From Christiangramia fulva (GTDB lineage: Bacteria > Bacteroidota > Bacteroidia > Flavobacteriales > Flavobacteriaceae), in NCBI RefSeq assembly GCF_003024155.1, contig NZ_CP028136.1:1674001-1738000 (forward strand): a stretch of 64,000 bases of DNA, written 5' to 3'. Shown here one piece after another: positions 43,100-51,718 of the stretch. A program made the translations under genes and the position numbers. Position 1 is the first letter of the stretch; each line of letters starts with the position of its first letter. Under the pieces are notes generated by a model. The model was not told where the DNA came from, made no database searches, and saw only the letters and a list, made by a program, of their open reading frames with translations.

Positions 43100-44224
43100 C
43101 TAGTCGATATAGAATAAATCGGCAGCGATCCCGTCGCTAAGGAATTTCCCTTTTTTGGTGATGTGGAAATGCGAGTCTTTCTTTTCGAGCAGGCCATCCC
43201 GTAAAAATCTTTCGGTTTCCTTTAAAAAATATTCGGCATATTTTTTTCCGAAAAGTTCTTCAATGTCTTTTGCCGAAACTCCAAATTTAGTTCGAAAACG
43301 CGTCATCACGAATTCGTTATACCTGTCGGTTACTGATAGTTCCTCGGTTGTCAAAGGCAGTTCGCTTTTTTCCAGTGCTTTTATGTAAAGTGTATTGTTA
43401 CTCACATTCCATTTGCGTTGTTTTCCGTCAAAAGAGTGAGCCGAAGGTCCAATTCCTAAATAGGCTTTGCCCATCCAGTAAGCCATATTGTTCCTTGAAT
43501 GAAAGCCCGGTTTGCCAAAATTTGAAAATTCATAATGCTCAAATCCGGAAGAAGTGAGTGTTTCTACCAGGATATCAAATTGCTCACGATAAGTCTCATC
43601 GCTAACAGGCGTTACTTTGCCCTTTTCGATGAATTTTTCAAGTGCTGTTTTAGGTTCGACGGTTAGCGCGTAACTTGAAATATGCGGAATTTCGAGGTCT
43701 AAGGCAATCTGCAGATTTTTCTTCCAGTTTTTATTGGTCAGTCCGGGGATACCGTAAATAAGATCGATGGATATATTATCGAAATACTTTTTAGCCAGCT
43801 GCAGGGATTTCAATGCTTCTTCGGCATTATGAGCACGGTTCATCAGTTGCAGGTCGGCTTCAAAAAAAGACTGCACGCCAATGCTGAGCCTGTTCACTGG
43901 AGATTGGGCCAGCATTTTTAAAACTTCTTCCGATAGGTCATCGGGATTGGCTTCCAGGGTGATTTCAGCATTTTCTAAAACTTCAAAACTGTCAGAAATC
44001 GTTCGGAATATTTTTTCAAGTTCCTCAGAATTTAGCAGGGAAGGGGTGCCGCCCCCAAAATAGATAGTTTCTATATTCGATTTTAATTCATCTTTTCTTA
44101 ATTCCAATTCCCGACATAGCATTTCCACAAGCTGCGGCTTTTTCTTCACCGAAGTGGAAAAATGAAAATCACAGTAATGGCAGGCCTGCTTGCAAAAAGG
44201 AATGTGTAAATATATTCCAGACAT
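43100..44224 (-). CDS. hemW: HemW-like radical SAM protein
   Basis: 374 residues from ATG at 44224; the frame extends two codons further to TTG. The radical-SAM cluster motif CKQACHYC (CxxxCxxC) follows IYLHIPF, and GGGTPSLL and SIGVQSF are also typical. A C-terminal HemW domain is present (VTDRYNEFVMTRFRT). HemW proteins insert heme into respiratory enzymes; they lack the extra Cys of true coproporphyrinogen dehydrogenase HemN. The start codon overlaps the edge of the repeat that flanks the four-helix-bundle gene, so that cassette now separates hemW from ruvC. Confidence 0.92.
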   Translation of the reverse strand: MSGIYLHIPFCKQACHYCDFHFSTSVKKKPQLVEMLCRELELRKDELKSNIETIYFGGGTPSLLNSEELEKIFRTISDSFEVLENAEITLEANPDDLSEEVLKMLAQSPVNRLSIGVQSFFEADLQLMNRAHNAEEALKSLQLAKKYFDNISIDLIYGIPGLTNKNWKKNLQIALDLEIPHISSYALTVEPKTALEKFIEKGKVTPVSDETYREQFDILVETLTSSGFEHYEFSNFGKPGFHSRNNMAYWMGKAYLGIGPSAHSFDGKQRKWNVSNNTLYIKALEKSELPLTTEELSVTDRYNEFVMTRFRTKFGVSAKDIEELFGKKYAEYFLKETERFLRDGLLEKKDSHFHITKKGKFLSDGIAADLFYID

Positions 44225-44235
44225 TAACAATTAAC

Positions 44236-44252
44236 AATTAACAGTTATCAAT
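44236..44252 (+). repeat. 17-bp terminal inverted repeat, left, of the four-helix-bundle cassette
   Basis: AATTAACAGTTATCAAT, exact reverse complement of 44644-44660. It is preceded by tandem TTAACAA units (from 44224) and overlaps the last codons of the four-helix gene. Confidence 0.9.
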
Positions 44253-44622
44253 TATCAGTTTTTCTGATTCGTGTGGACTTCAGTATTGAATATAATATTT
44301 TAGATAGCTCGTCGGCGAGTTGATATAATGAGGAAAAATTCTTCTCTCTTAAATAATTGGAATCATGAAGGAGTTTGAGCCAATATTTTGTCTCCAGGCT
44401 TTCTTTATAAGCAATTGAGATTTTAGCAGAAAAATCGGCATTTGAGATCGCACCATTGGCTTCCGCAACATTAGCGCCTATCGAAGTGCCACAACGCAAG
44501 AGTTGTTTTGATAAAATATATTCCTTTTGCTCGGTCAGTTCCTTGCAAGCAGAAATAATTTTTAACGCATATTGGTAAGATTTATCTGCCAACACATTCC
44601 TTTTATCCGCACCTTCTTCCAT
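44248..44622 (-). CDS. Four-helix-bundle protein (S23 / 23S rRNA intervening-sequence family)
   Basis: 124 residues, almost all helical. Family motifs are YQYALKIISACKELTEQK, RCGTSIGANVAEANGA, SKISIAYKES-like (AKISIAYKESLETKYWL) and LADELSKILYSILKS. Relatives are encoded in intervening sequences of 23S rRNA genes and resemble Avd of diversity-generating retroelements; the function of free-standing copies is unknown. The gene sits between perfect 17-bp inverted repeats, and its last codons (TDN-stop) lie within the repeat. It occupies the junction between ruvC and hemW. Confidence 0.9.
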   Translation of the reverse strand: MEEGADKRNVLADKSYQYALKIISACKELTEQKEYILSKQLLRCGTSIGANVAEANGAISNADFSAKISIAYKESLETKYWLKLLHDSNYLREKNFSSLYQLADELSKILYSILKSTRIRKTDN

Positions 44623-44643
44623 GTCGTTAATTGATAATTGGTT

Positions 44644-44660
44644 ATTGATAACTGTTAATT
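44644..44660 (-). repeat. 17-bp terminal inverted repeat, right, of the four-helix-bundle cassette
   Basis: ATTGATAACTGTTAATT, exact reverse complement of 44236-44252. The stop codon of ruvC (44655-44657) lies inside it. Confidence 0.9.
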
Positions 44661-45233
44661 GATTTTTTTAGGGTTTTGCTTCACAAAAGCTTCCCAGCCC
44701 GTATAACTTTTCCCTATTTCCGGCCGGCCAGAATTATAAAAATGACAAACCGCGGCAGCAAGTCCATCGGTGGCGTCCAGGTTTTTGGGAAGGGTTTTTA
44801 ATTTAAGCAGACTCTGAAGCATTTTGGCCACCTGCTCCTTGCTGGCGTTTCCGTTGCCGGTAATGGCCATTTTGATCTTTTTCGGAAGATATTCGGTAAT
44901 CGGCACCTGACGGGAAAGTCCGGCTGCCATGGCTACGCCCTGAGCCCGGCCAAGTTTCAGCATTGACTGCACGTTTTTTCCGAAAAAAGGTGCTTCAATA
45001 GCGATCTCATCGGGATGATAATTATCGATAAGCTCCACGGTTCTTTCAAAGATCATTTTCAGTTTGAGATAATGATCGTCGTACTTTTTCAGCTGAAGTT
45101 CATTCATCTGGATAAAAGTCATTGTATTTTTTTCAACTTTGATGAGTCCGAAACCCATGATCGTGGTTCCGGGATCGATGCCAAGAATGATCTTTTCGCC
45201 TTTCAAAACTGCCTTATCTGAAGAATTGCTCAC
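44655..45233 (-). CDS. ruvC: RuvC Holliday-junction endonuclease
   Basis: 192 residues. Catalytic acids are visible: Asp in ILGIDPGTT near residue 20, Glu in IAIEAPFFG, and the C-terminal [12 protein letters not shown] pair. RuvC resolves recombination intermediates with RuvAB. The stop lies within the right inverted repeat of the downstream cassette, so its last residues may have been changed by that insertion. The glycosyltransferase gene diverges 43 bp away. Confidence 0.95.
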   Translation of the reverse strand: MSNSSDKAVLKGEKIILGIDPGTTIMGFGLIKVEKNTMTFIQMNELQLKKYDDHYLKLKMIFERTVELIDNYHPDEIAIEAPFFGKNVQSMLKLGRAQGVAMAAGLSRQVPITEYLPKKIKMAITGNGNASKEQVAKMLQSLLKLKTLPKNLDATDGLAAAVCHFYNSGRPEIGKSYTGWEAFVKQNPKKIN

Positions 45234-45276
45234 TAAAAATACCTAATTTGGGACTTTCACAAAGCTAAACATTTTA

Positions 45277-46407
45277 ATGCTCATACTCCTGCTTCTCACC
45301 GGCGGACTTTATTCTTCGCTGATCCTGGCTTTTATCATAGGTTTTGAAAAATTGAAAGCGCCTCAAAGCATCGGAGAAGAAAATTCCATCCGGTTTTCGG
45401 TGATTGTACCTTTTAGAAATGAAGCCGAAAATTTGCCTTGTTTACTTGAATCTTTCAGTTTGCTGAATTACCCGATAGGGAAGTTTGAAATTCTTTTGAT
45501 CGACGATGATTCTGAAGACGGTTCTGTGGAAATAGGTGAGAAATTCAAAAGGGATTTCCCTGATTTCAGGATGAGAATTCTGAAAAACAAAAGGCAATCC
45601 AAGTCGCCAAAAAAGGACGCGATAAGAACCGGAATCGAAAATTCATCTTTTGAATATATCATCACTACAGATGCCGATTGCCGGGTTCCCGAAAACTGGC
45701 TGAAATATTTCGAAGCACAAATAAAAGCCAATGCACCTTCCATGATCGCCGGTCCCGTTGCTTTTTCTGAAAACCTGCGAAAGAAACTTTTCCAGCGTTT
45801 TGAAGAAATTGATTTTTTCAGCCTGCAGGGAAGTTCAATGGGTGCGTTTGGGATTGGGAAGCCTTTTATGTGCAATGGTGCCAATCTGTGTTATGAAAAA
45901 TCGGCTTTTGAAAAAGTTGGTGGCTTTCAGAATAACATTGAGATCACCAGTGGAGATGATGTATTTCTGCTTCAGAATTTCAAAGCAGAAGGCCTGAAGA
46001 TCGATTTTTTAAAGAAATATGAGGCGGCGGTTTTTACTAATTATCAAAAAGACCCTGGTGCACTTATTTCACAGCGAATTCGATGGGGAGCAAAAACTTC
46101 AGCTTATAAGGATATTTTCGCAAAAGCGGTTGGTCTTATCGTGATGGTATTCAATTCTTTATTGATCATTTCCGGAATTCTGGCTCTTTTTGGCAGTATA
46201 AATTACCAGATATTGTTGTTTGTGTTTCTGATAAAATTCAATCTTGATTTTATTCTTATTTATAAAACCGCCCAGTTTTTCCAAAGGGAACTTGGGATGA
46301 GAGATTATTTCTGGGTAAGCTTTTTACATCCTTTCTTTTTATCTTTTACTGCAGTTTTGGCAATTTTTAGCGGATTTCATTGGAAAGGAAGGAAGTATAA
46401 GAATTGA
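45277..46407 (+). CDS. Membrane-anchored family 2 glycosyltransferase
   Basis: 376 residues. An N-terminal membrane helix (1-20) precedes a GT-A fold: VIVPFRNEAENLP, LLIDDDSEDGS, TTDADCRVP (DxD-like), GDDVFLLQNF and the QRIRWGAK motif. Two or three membrane helices follow at about 285-370. It should transfer a sugar from a nucleotide donor to a lipid or surface acceptor at the inner membrane. The acceptor is unknown. Confidence 0.9.
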   Translation: MLILLLLTGGLYSSLILAFIIGFEKLKAPQSIGEENSIRFSVIVPFRNEAENLPCLLESFSLLNYPIGKFEILLIDDDSEDGSVEIGEKFKRDFPDFRMRILKNKRQSKSPKKDAIRTGIENSSFEYIITTDADCRVPENWLKYFEAQIKANAPSMIAGPVAFSENLRKKLFQRFEEIDFFSLQGSSMGAFGIGKPFMCNGANLCYEKSAFEKVGGFQNNIEITSGDDVFLLQNFKAEGLKIDFLKKYEAAVFTNYQKDPGALISQRIRWGAKTSAYKDIFAKAVGLIVMVFNSLLIISGILALFGSINYQILLFVFLIKFNLDFILIYKTAQFFQRELGMRDYFWVSFLHPFFLSFTAVLAIFSGFHWKGRKYKN

Positions 46408-46490
46408 CAATGGATAATTGAAAATTGACAATTAAAAGTTGAGGTGACCGTCTGCTTAGAAGGCAGATGCTCTTTCAGCATCTTTAATCA
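46407..46490. repeat. Intergenic repeat string and paired hairpins
   Basis: TGGATAATTGAAAATTGACA-type repeat (46410-46440) is followed by two overlapping hairpins: TCTGC-TTAGAAG-GCAGA region (46451-46467) and GATGCT-CTTTC-AGCATC (46466-46482). Likely a dispersed repeat; no gene. Confidence 0.5.
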
Positions 46491-46505
46491 GAAATACCTT
46501 GAATT

Positions 46506-46796
46506 ATGAATTACTACATACTTTTTTACGATCTCAATGATAATTATCTCGAGGAACGTGGTCAGTATCGGGCGGAGCATTTAGGAATGGCCAAAGAAGC
46601 TGCAGAGAAAGGTCAGCTGGTTTTAGGCGGAGCAATGGACAGCCCGGCAGATCAGGCTATTTTGATCTTCCGTGGAAATGATGAAAAATTGGCGCGCGAT
46701 TTCGCTGAAAATGATCCATATGTAAAAAACGGACTTGTAAAATCCTGGAAAGTGCGAAAATGGAATGCGGTGATCGGTAGTAAATTCGAAGAATAG
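46506..46796 (+). CDS. YciI family protein
   Basis: 96 residues with the YciI (ferredoxin-like) pattern: YYILFYDL at the start, RAEHLGMAKEAAEKGQLVLG, AMDSPADQAILIF and AENDPYVKNGLVKSW. Members are small putative enzymes of unclear substrate. It stands alone between a repeat region and convergent TonB-like genes. Confidence 0.92.
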   Translation: MNYYILFYDLNDNYLEERGQYRAEHLGMAKEAAEKGQLVLGGAMDSPADQAILIFRGNDEKLARDFAENDPYVKNGLVKSWKVRKWNAVIGSKFEE

Positions 46797-46887
46797 GATT
46801 GTTTATTAAGGTAACTGTGAGTTACCTCAGTAGAGAAGCAGTCTCTTCAAATAGGTAAACAGCCTAATTCTAAAGTTAACTGCCTAT

Positions 46888-47361
46888 TCATTCCGCTTTA
46901 ACCACCACGGGCATCTTAAAAACTGTGGAAACGGGAATGCCTCTTTTACTGGCCGGATAGATCTTCGGAAGTGAATCGATACTCTGCTTTAGCCAATCCT
47001 TTATATGAGGCAGCTGGTTGGTGACGGTAGTGTCTACTTTTATAGAATCTATCTGAGGCCGTCCTTCCTTGGTGATTTCCAGATAAATAAAAAGCGTGTC
47101 GTTGATGCTCTCGGTGACTACCGGTTGTTGCGCGGCAAGAAAAGAATAGATTTCAGAAGCTACTTTGGTTTCAAAACAATGCTTCGCGGCTTGTAATTCG
47201 GTTTGGTTCTGGCATTCTTCAAAAGCGGGATATTCATCGACTTCTTTCCAGTTAAGCGCACGTGTTTCCTGTTCCAAAACCTCTTCTGAAGAGATCTTTT
47301 TAGTCTCGAAATTACAGGAAATCAGGCTTAAAAATAAAACAGGAAGTAATGCTTTTTTCAT
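46888..47361 (-). CDS. TonB-C-like lipoprotein
   Basis: 157 residues. The signal ends in LFLSLISCNFE (Cys near 16), suggesting a lipoprotein. The mature part follows the layout of the two genes upstream: PAFEEC near 45, a conserved Cys pair, and a C-terminal TonB-like stretch (FIYLEITKEGRPQIDSIKV, STVFKMPVVVKAE). It probably arose by duplication of the TonB-C domain of the M56 protein. The role is unknown; a lone TonB C-terminal domain with a lipid anchor cannot act as a normal TonB. Confidence 0.75.
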   Translation of the reverse strand: MKKALLPVLFLSLISCNFETKKISSEEVLEQETRALNWKEVDEYPAFEECQNQTELQAAKHCFETKVASEIYSFLAAQQPVVTESINDTLFIYLEITKEGRPQIDSIKVDTTVTNQLPHIKDWLKQSIDSLPKIYPASKRGIPVSTVFKMPVVVKAE

Positions 47362-47487
47362 TTAGAATCCGCTTACGGATTTCAAAAATAGTGAAATATA
47401 GCAGGTTAGGAAAGAAAACTGTTATTCGATCATTTTTATAAAATAATTTCCGACTATTCTTCCTGAAATGACGCCCGTTTTAAGGCC

Positions 47488-47922
47488 TTATTTTTCAACC
47501 ATAAAAACAATGGGAAGATGATATTGAACATTTACCGGTTCACCATTCACCTTCGCTGGTTTCATATGGGGAAGGCTTTTTACCGCCCTTTCTGCTTCTT
47601 TTAGAATTTCATTTGGAGCACCTGTGGCATGTACCTGGGTCACATTCCCGTCTTTGGTGATCACAAAATGAACAAACAGTTTATTTCTGCCTTTTTTAGC
47701 ATAGGGTCTAACCTTGACGGTATTGAAATTGGAATTCACATACCAAATCACTTTTTCAGAAAAGCATTTCCTGTTTTGTTCTTCTGAGTGAAGCTCCAGG
47801 CAGCCGGGAAAAACGGGCGCTTCAGATGTTTCCTCAAATGAGACCGTTTCAAGATCTTTTTCTTTCTGGGCAAAAGCCGCGACACTTATAAAAAGCGTCG
47901 CGGTGATTAAAAGAGTTTTCAT
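47488..47922 (-). CDS. Secreted TonB-C-domain protein
   Basis: 144 residues: a signal peptide (FISVAAFAQ), the PVFPGCLELHSEEQNRKCF motif shared with the M56 protein, and a TonB C-terminal domain (LFVHFVITKDGNVTQVHATG, SLPHMKPAKVNGEPVNVQY, LPIVFMVEK). No membrane anchor remains after signal cleavage. It is 18 bp after the M56 gene and should be in the BlaI-controlled operon. Confidence 0.8.
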   Translation of the reverse strand: MKTLLITATLFISVAAFAQKEKDLETVSFEETSEAPVFPGCLELHSEEQNRKCFSEKVIWYVNSNFNTVKVRPYAKKGRNKLFVHFVITKDGNVTQVHATGAPNEILKEAERAVKSLPHMKPAKVNGEPVNVQYHLPIVFMVEK

Positions 47923-47940
47923 AGGTGTATTTTTTATGCA

Positions 47941-49377
47941 TTATTCAGCAACTTTAAAGGCGATAGGTAAAGAGTACATCACACTCACAGGTTGACCATT
48001 TTGCTCGCCCGGTGTCATTTGAGGCAGGCTCGAAACTACCCGAATGGCTTCTTCTTCAAGTTCAGGTTTTGGTGCCCTCGCCTTAACGTCTACTATTTTT
48101 CCGGTTTCATCAATCCTGAATTGGACTATTACGCGGTTAATTCCGGTTAGACCCAGTTTTTTTCCCAGCGAGGTATCAAAATTCTCGTTTACAAACTCTG
48201 CAATTTTACTGGAAGTACAATTCTTTCTTGGATCATCAACCCATTGTTCGCACCCGGGAAACGCGGGAGCCAAATCTACCACTGCAAAGGGAATTTTATC
48301 TTTATAAACCTGAGCTTTAGATTTCCCGCTGACTTCAATAACTTCCACTTTTTTCATATAATCTTTTTGAAGACTTTTTAGAAGATCAAATTCCTCTTGA
48401 GTTAGGTTTTCCTTATTCTGGATTGCTGCTTTTAGATCGACAATTTGATTGCTTAAAGACATTTCCTGTTCATCGATTCCCATGTTCTGATCTTCGGAGC
48501 AGGAAACATAAGTTAACATTAGCAGCAGCGCAGGAACGAGTAATAAAAATTTGAATTTTGATAATTGTGATGATTTGTGTTTTTGTAACATAATGATTCG
48601 TTTTTTGATTAATGAATGACTAAAAAATTGATTGGTGAATGAGATATTGCTGGTGCCGAATGTGCTGTTCAGCAATTGTTCAAAATATTGCTTTTTTCCT
48701 GAGGTCTTAACCGTAGATTCATCGGCGATGAACTCGTGTAAAGTTGCCAGTTTTGACTGAAAAAGATAGATCAACGGATTGAACCAGAACAAAATCTTTA
48801 AAAGCTCAAAAATCAAAAGATCGGCGGTATGTTTATGATCGAGATGAACAAGCTCGTGAAGCATGATCTGTTCCCTTTCGGTTTCACTCAGGGCCTCGCC
48901 AATATAAAGCCAGTTAAAAAAAGTAAAGGCCGCCCGGGATCGAGGAATCTGGTAAATTCGGTAATGAGATTTCGAGATACATATAGATTTACGCGATACT
49001 TTAAATAATCTATTAAGCTTAAAAATAAAAACACCTAAAGCGATCAGCGATCCGCATAAATAGATAACCAGCCACCAGTTCAAATGATTTTCGAAATTCA
49101 TCAGAATATCATTTTGAGCTGTTCCAGCCTGCTTACCTATAAATACCTCGGGCAGCCAGTATGTTGTATTTGCTGAAATTTCCTGGAACGCAACAGCAGG
49201 AGCCGATTTTTGTAAACCTTCAATCCTGATGAACGGAATGAGGAAAGAGAGTATTGGGGTGGCCAGCAAATAAATCCGGTTAAGGTTAAAAAAAGTTTCC
49301 TTCTGAAGCCAGAATTCGTAGATCAGCAAAAATGCGAGCTGAAAAACTATTATTTCGAGAATATACTGAGTAATCAT
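47941..49377 (-). CDS. M56 (BlaR1-like) metallopeptidase fused to a TonB C-terminal domain
   Basis: 478 residues. Membrane helices at the N-terminus and near 85-115 frame the M56 domain with zinc motif HELVH (174-178) facing the cytoplasm; another helix lies about 275-295. A periplasmic linker follows, then PAFPGCEQWVDDPRKNC and a TonB C-terminal domain (VIVQFRIDETGKIVDVKARA, MTPGEQNGQPVSVMYSLPI). In BlaR1 the periplasmic part is a beta-lactam sensor; here it is replaced by a TonB-like domain, a combination known in Bacteroidota. It shares one base with the blaI stop. Confidence 0.88.
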   Translation of the reverse strand: MITQYILEIIVFQLAFLLIYEFWLQKETFFNLNRIYLLATPILSFLIPFIRIEGLQKSAPAVAFQEISANTTYWLPEVFIGKQAGTAQNDILMNFENHLNWWLVIYLCGSLIALGVFIFKLNRLFKVSRKSICISKSHYRIYQIPRSRAAFTFFNWLYIGEALSETEREQIMLHELVHLDHKHTADLLIFELLKILFWFNPLIYLFQSKLATLHEFIADESTVKTSGKKQYFEQLLNSTFGTSNISFTNQFFSHSLIKKRIIMLQKHKSSQLSKFKFLLLVPALLLMLTYVSCSEDQNMGIDEQEMSLSNQIVDLKAAIQNKENLTQEEFDLLKSLQKDYMKKVEVIEVSGKSKAQVYKDKIPFAVVDLAPAFPGCEQWVDDPRKNCTSSKIAEFVNENFDTSLGKKLGLTGINRVIVQFRIDETGKIVDVKARAPKPELEEEAIRVVSSLPQMTPGEQNGQPVSVMYSLPIAFKVAE

Positions 49378-49739
49378 TATTCTTTGTCTTTATTGATCTC
49401 TTTGAGGATCGCTTCGAGATCGCTCGTTTTCATATCGTTCTTCTTCATAAAAAAGGAAACCATGCTTTTAAAAGAGCCGTTGAAATAATTATCCATTAAC
49501 TGGGTAATGCTTTGATTGCTGTAGGTTTCCTTTTCCATTACAGGGAAGTAGATATAGCCTTTTCCCTGCTGGCGATGGTCTACAAAACCTTTGGTTTCCA
49601 GGATCCTCACAATGGTCGAAACCGTATTATAAGCCGGTTTTGGCTCGGGCATTTCCTCAATAATGGCGGCCACATTTCCTTCTTTTAATTCCCAAAGGAT
49701 CTGCATGATCTCTTCTTCGGCTTTGGTGAGCTGTTTCAT
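49377..49739 (-). CDS. BlaI/MecI-family repressor
   Basis: 120 residues: an N-terminal winged helix (LTKAEEEIMQILWELKEGNV, AYNTVSTIVRILETKGFV) and a C-terminal dimerisation helix region. Members repress an operon by binding dyad operators and are cleaved when the M56 partner senses a signal. The gene heads a four-gene TonB-C/M56 unit, and a clear operator pair lies 30-64 bp upstream, so autorepression is likely. Confidence 0.93.
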   Translation of the reverse strand: MKQLTKAEEEIMQILWELKEGNVAAIIEEMPEPKPAYNTVSTIVRILETKGFVDHRQQGKGYIYFPVMEKETYSNQSITQLMDNYFNGSFKSMVSFFMKKNDMKTSDLEAILKEINKDKE

Positions 49740-49768
49740 CTTTTCTCAGAATTTGATATTGCTAATAT

Positions 49769-49803
49769 AAACTAAGTTTTTAGTTTGAACTAATATTTTA
49801 GTT
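49769..49803. promoter_or_regulatory. Tandem BlaI-type operators
   Basis: AAACTAA-GTTT-TTAGTTT (49769-49786) and AACTAA-TATT-TTAGTT (49788-49803) are two perfect dyads with the same half-site and their centres 18 bp apart. They lie between the blaI start and the divergent DUF456 gene, so they could control both. Confidence 0.85.
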
Positions 49804-49851
49804 AAAATTATAATTTGAAAGTTTTATATCTTCGCTTTTCATTGAATTGCT

Positions 49852-50349
49852 ATGGAAATATTTTTACTCATACTCGCCGCGGTTTTTATGCTTGCCGGGA
49901 TTTTAGGCAGTTTTCTGCCGGTGCTTCCCGGAGTGCCATTAAGCTGGATAGGTTTGCTCCTTTTTTATCTCATTCCCGGAATCGGCCTTAATTATTTGTT
50001 TCTCGGAATAACCCTGGCGATCACCATCATCATTTATATCCTAAATCTTGTCATTCCGGCTTATGGAACAAAGCGTTTTGGCGGAAGCCGAAAGGGAATG
50101 ATCGGTGCGACCATCGGTTTGGTTGTGGGAATCTTTGCGCCTTTTCCTTTCGCTGTGATTATTTGTCCGTTTATTGGTGCCCTCATCGGTGAAATTTTGA
50201 ATAAAAGCACTTCCAGGACCGCGATGCGAGCCGCTTTTGGTTCTTTTGTTGGGCTATTGGCTTCTAGTTTTATGGAATTTGTGGTCTGCTTCGGATTTCT
50301 GATTTTGTTTCTTTTCCAGTTCTGGTCGTACAGATACCTTTTCTTTTAG
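49852..50349 (+). CDS. DUF456 family membrane protein
   Basis: 165 residues with four to five hydrophobic helices. The family start is visible (AGILGSFLPVLPGVPLSWIG), as is the GxxKGMIGATIGLVVGIF segment (SRKGMIGATIGLVVGIFAPF). The function is unknown. It diverges from blaI across the shared operator region, so it might be BlaI-controlled, though that is only positional. Confidence 0.88.
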   Translation: MEIFLLILAAVFMLAGILGSFLPVLPGVPLSWIGLLLFYLIPGIGLNYLFLGITLAITIIIYILNLVIPAYGTKRFGGSRKGMIGATIGLVVGIFAPFPFAVIICPFIGALIGEILNKSTSRTAMRAAFGSFVGLLASSFMEFVVCFGFLILFLFQFWSYRYLFF

Positions 50350-50399
50350 CCCATTTTCAGAAAGCCTTTAGAAATCCTATTTTTGCAAAAAAACAGGGA

Positions 50400-51437
50400 A
50401 TGCTCGATTTTATTGTAGTGGGAGCTGCACAGGCCGGACTCGCGATGGCCTATTATTTAAAAAAATTGAATAAGGATTTTCTTCTCGTCGACAAGGAGTC
50501 TGAAATCGGTGCCTCCTGGCTCAATCGCTGGGATTCTCTAAAACTTTTTACGCCTTCAGAATTTAATAATATGCCGGGAATGGAATTTCCGGCGGAAAAT
50601 GGCCATTATCCCTCGAAGACAGAGGTAGCCAATTATTTCAAGATGTATGCCGAAGAATTCGAATTTCCTATTAAGCTGAATACCCTAGTTGAAAATATTT
50701 CCCACGAAGGAGATCATTTTATAATTACAGGGCCTAACATCGATCTGAAATCTAAAAATGTGGTGATCGCCACCGGGCCGTTCCATATTCCATACACACC
50801 TCCGTTCTCTAAAAAGATCAACCGGGATATTTTCCAGATTCATAGTAATTATTATAAAAATCCGTCGCAGCTTCAACCCGGAGCGGCCATGGTTGTTGGT
50901 GCGGGAGATAGCGGTTTTCAAATCCTCGATGAGATTTCAGAAGAAGCTGAACGGAAAGTTTACTTTTCGGGAACTACAGATGTACGCGCGCTTCCGCAGG
51001 AAATATTAGGAAAAACGCTCTGGTGGTGGTTCACAAAGATCGGTTTTCTTAGTTTTAGCCGGAATAACTGGCTTGGGAAAAAATTAAGTAGAACGCGCCA
51101 GCCGGTGATAGGGACTGATGTAAAAGAAATTCTTTCCAGAAAAAATGTCGAACCGGTGGGGAAAACAAAAAATGCAGAAGGTCGTGTTGTGATCACCGAA
51201 AAGAAAAAACTTGAGGATCTTCAAAATATCATTTGGGCGACCGGCTACCGGCCAAATTTTAACTGGATCGAAGGCCTGGAACTTTCCAAAGACGGTTATC
51301 CAAAACATCAACGAGGCATTAGCAATATTGATGGTTTATATTTTATAGGTTTGCCCTGGCTGCATACCCGCGGTTCTGCAACCCTTGGCGGGATCAAAAA
51401 AGATGCTGCCTATCTCGCTTCAAAAATAAGCACTTAA
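50400..51437 (+). CDS. FAD/NAD(P)-dependent flavin monooxygenase-like oxidoreductase
   Basis: 345 residues with two Rossmann motifs: VVGAAQAGLAMAYYL at the N-terminus for FAD and MVVGAGDSGFQI near 165 for NAD(P)H. ATGPFHIP and the IIWATGYRPNF motif complete the FMO/CzcO-like pattern. The substrate is not evident. Base 50400 is the first in-frame ATG and gives the FAD motif at the usual place. The gene appears monocistronic. Confidence 0.88.
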   Translation: MLDFIVVGAAQAGLAMAYYLKKLNKDFLLVDKESEIGASWLNRWDSLKLFTPSEFNNMPGMEFPAENGHYPSKTEVANYFKMYAEEFEFPIKLNTLVENISHEGDHFIITGPNIDLKSKNVVIATGPFHIPYTPPFSKKINRDIFQIHSNYYKNPSQLQPGAAMVVGAGDSGFQILDEISEEAERKVYFSGTTDVRALPQEILGKTLWWWFTKIGFLSFSRNNWLGKKLSRTRQPVIGTDVKEILSRKNVEPVGKTKNAEGRVVITEKKKLEDLQNIIWATGYRPNFNWIEGLELSKDGYPKHQRGISNIDGLYFIGLPWLHTRGSATLGGIKKDAAYLASKIST

Positions 51438-51718
51438 AATTACCAAAAAATTAACGCCTTCAAAACAATGAAAACCTGTCTTTGAGGTTAATTTTAATGT
51501 GTTTTTTACAATTTACCTTTTTTCAAAAGAATTAGCCGTGTTTTTTTCTTCTCCTTGTTGCGATCTTCTTAAACTGGAAAAAAGAGATATAACTACAACT
51601 TCCAATAAGCTTAATACCAAATTTTTATCAACTTACCTCTGCAGGTATAATTATATCATTTCTAAAACCTTTGAAACCTGATTATTGAATTGATTTTTAA
51701 TTAAATACTATTTAAAAA

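Noticed and set aside
43053..46440. CRISPR-like reading of the repeated TTAACAATTAACA / TAATTGATAATTGA strings
   Set aside because: The units are short, AT-only, imperfect and without unique spacers; they are simple intergenic repeats, not a CRISPR array.
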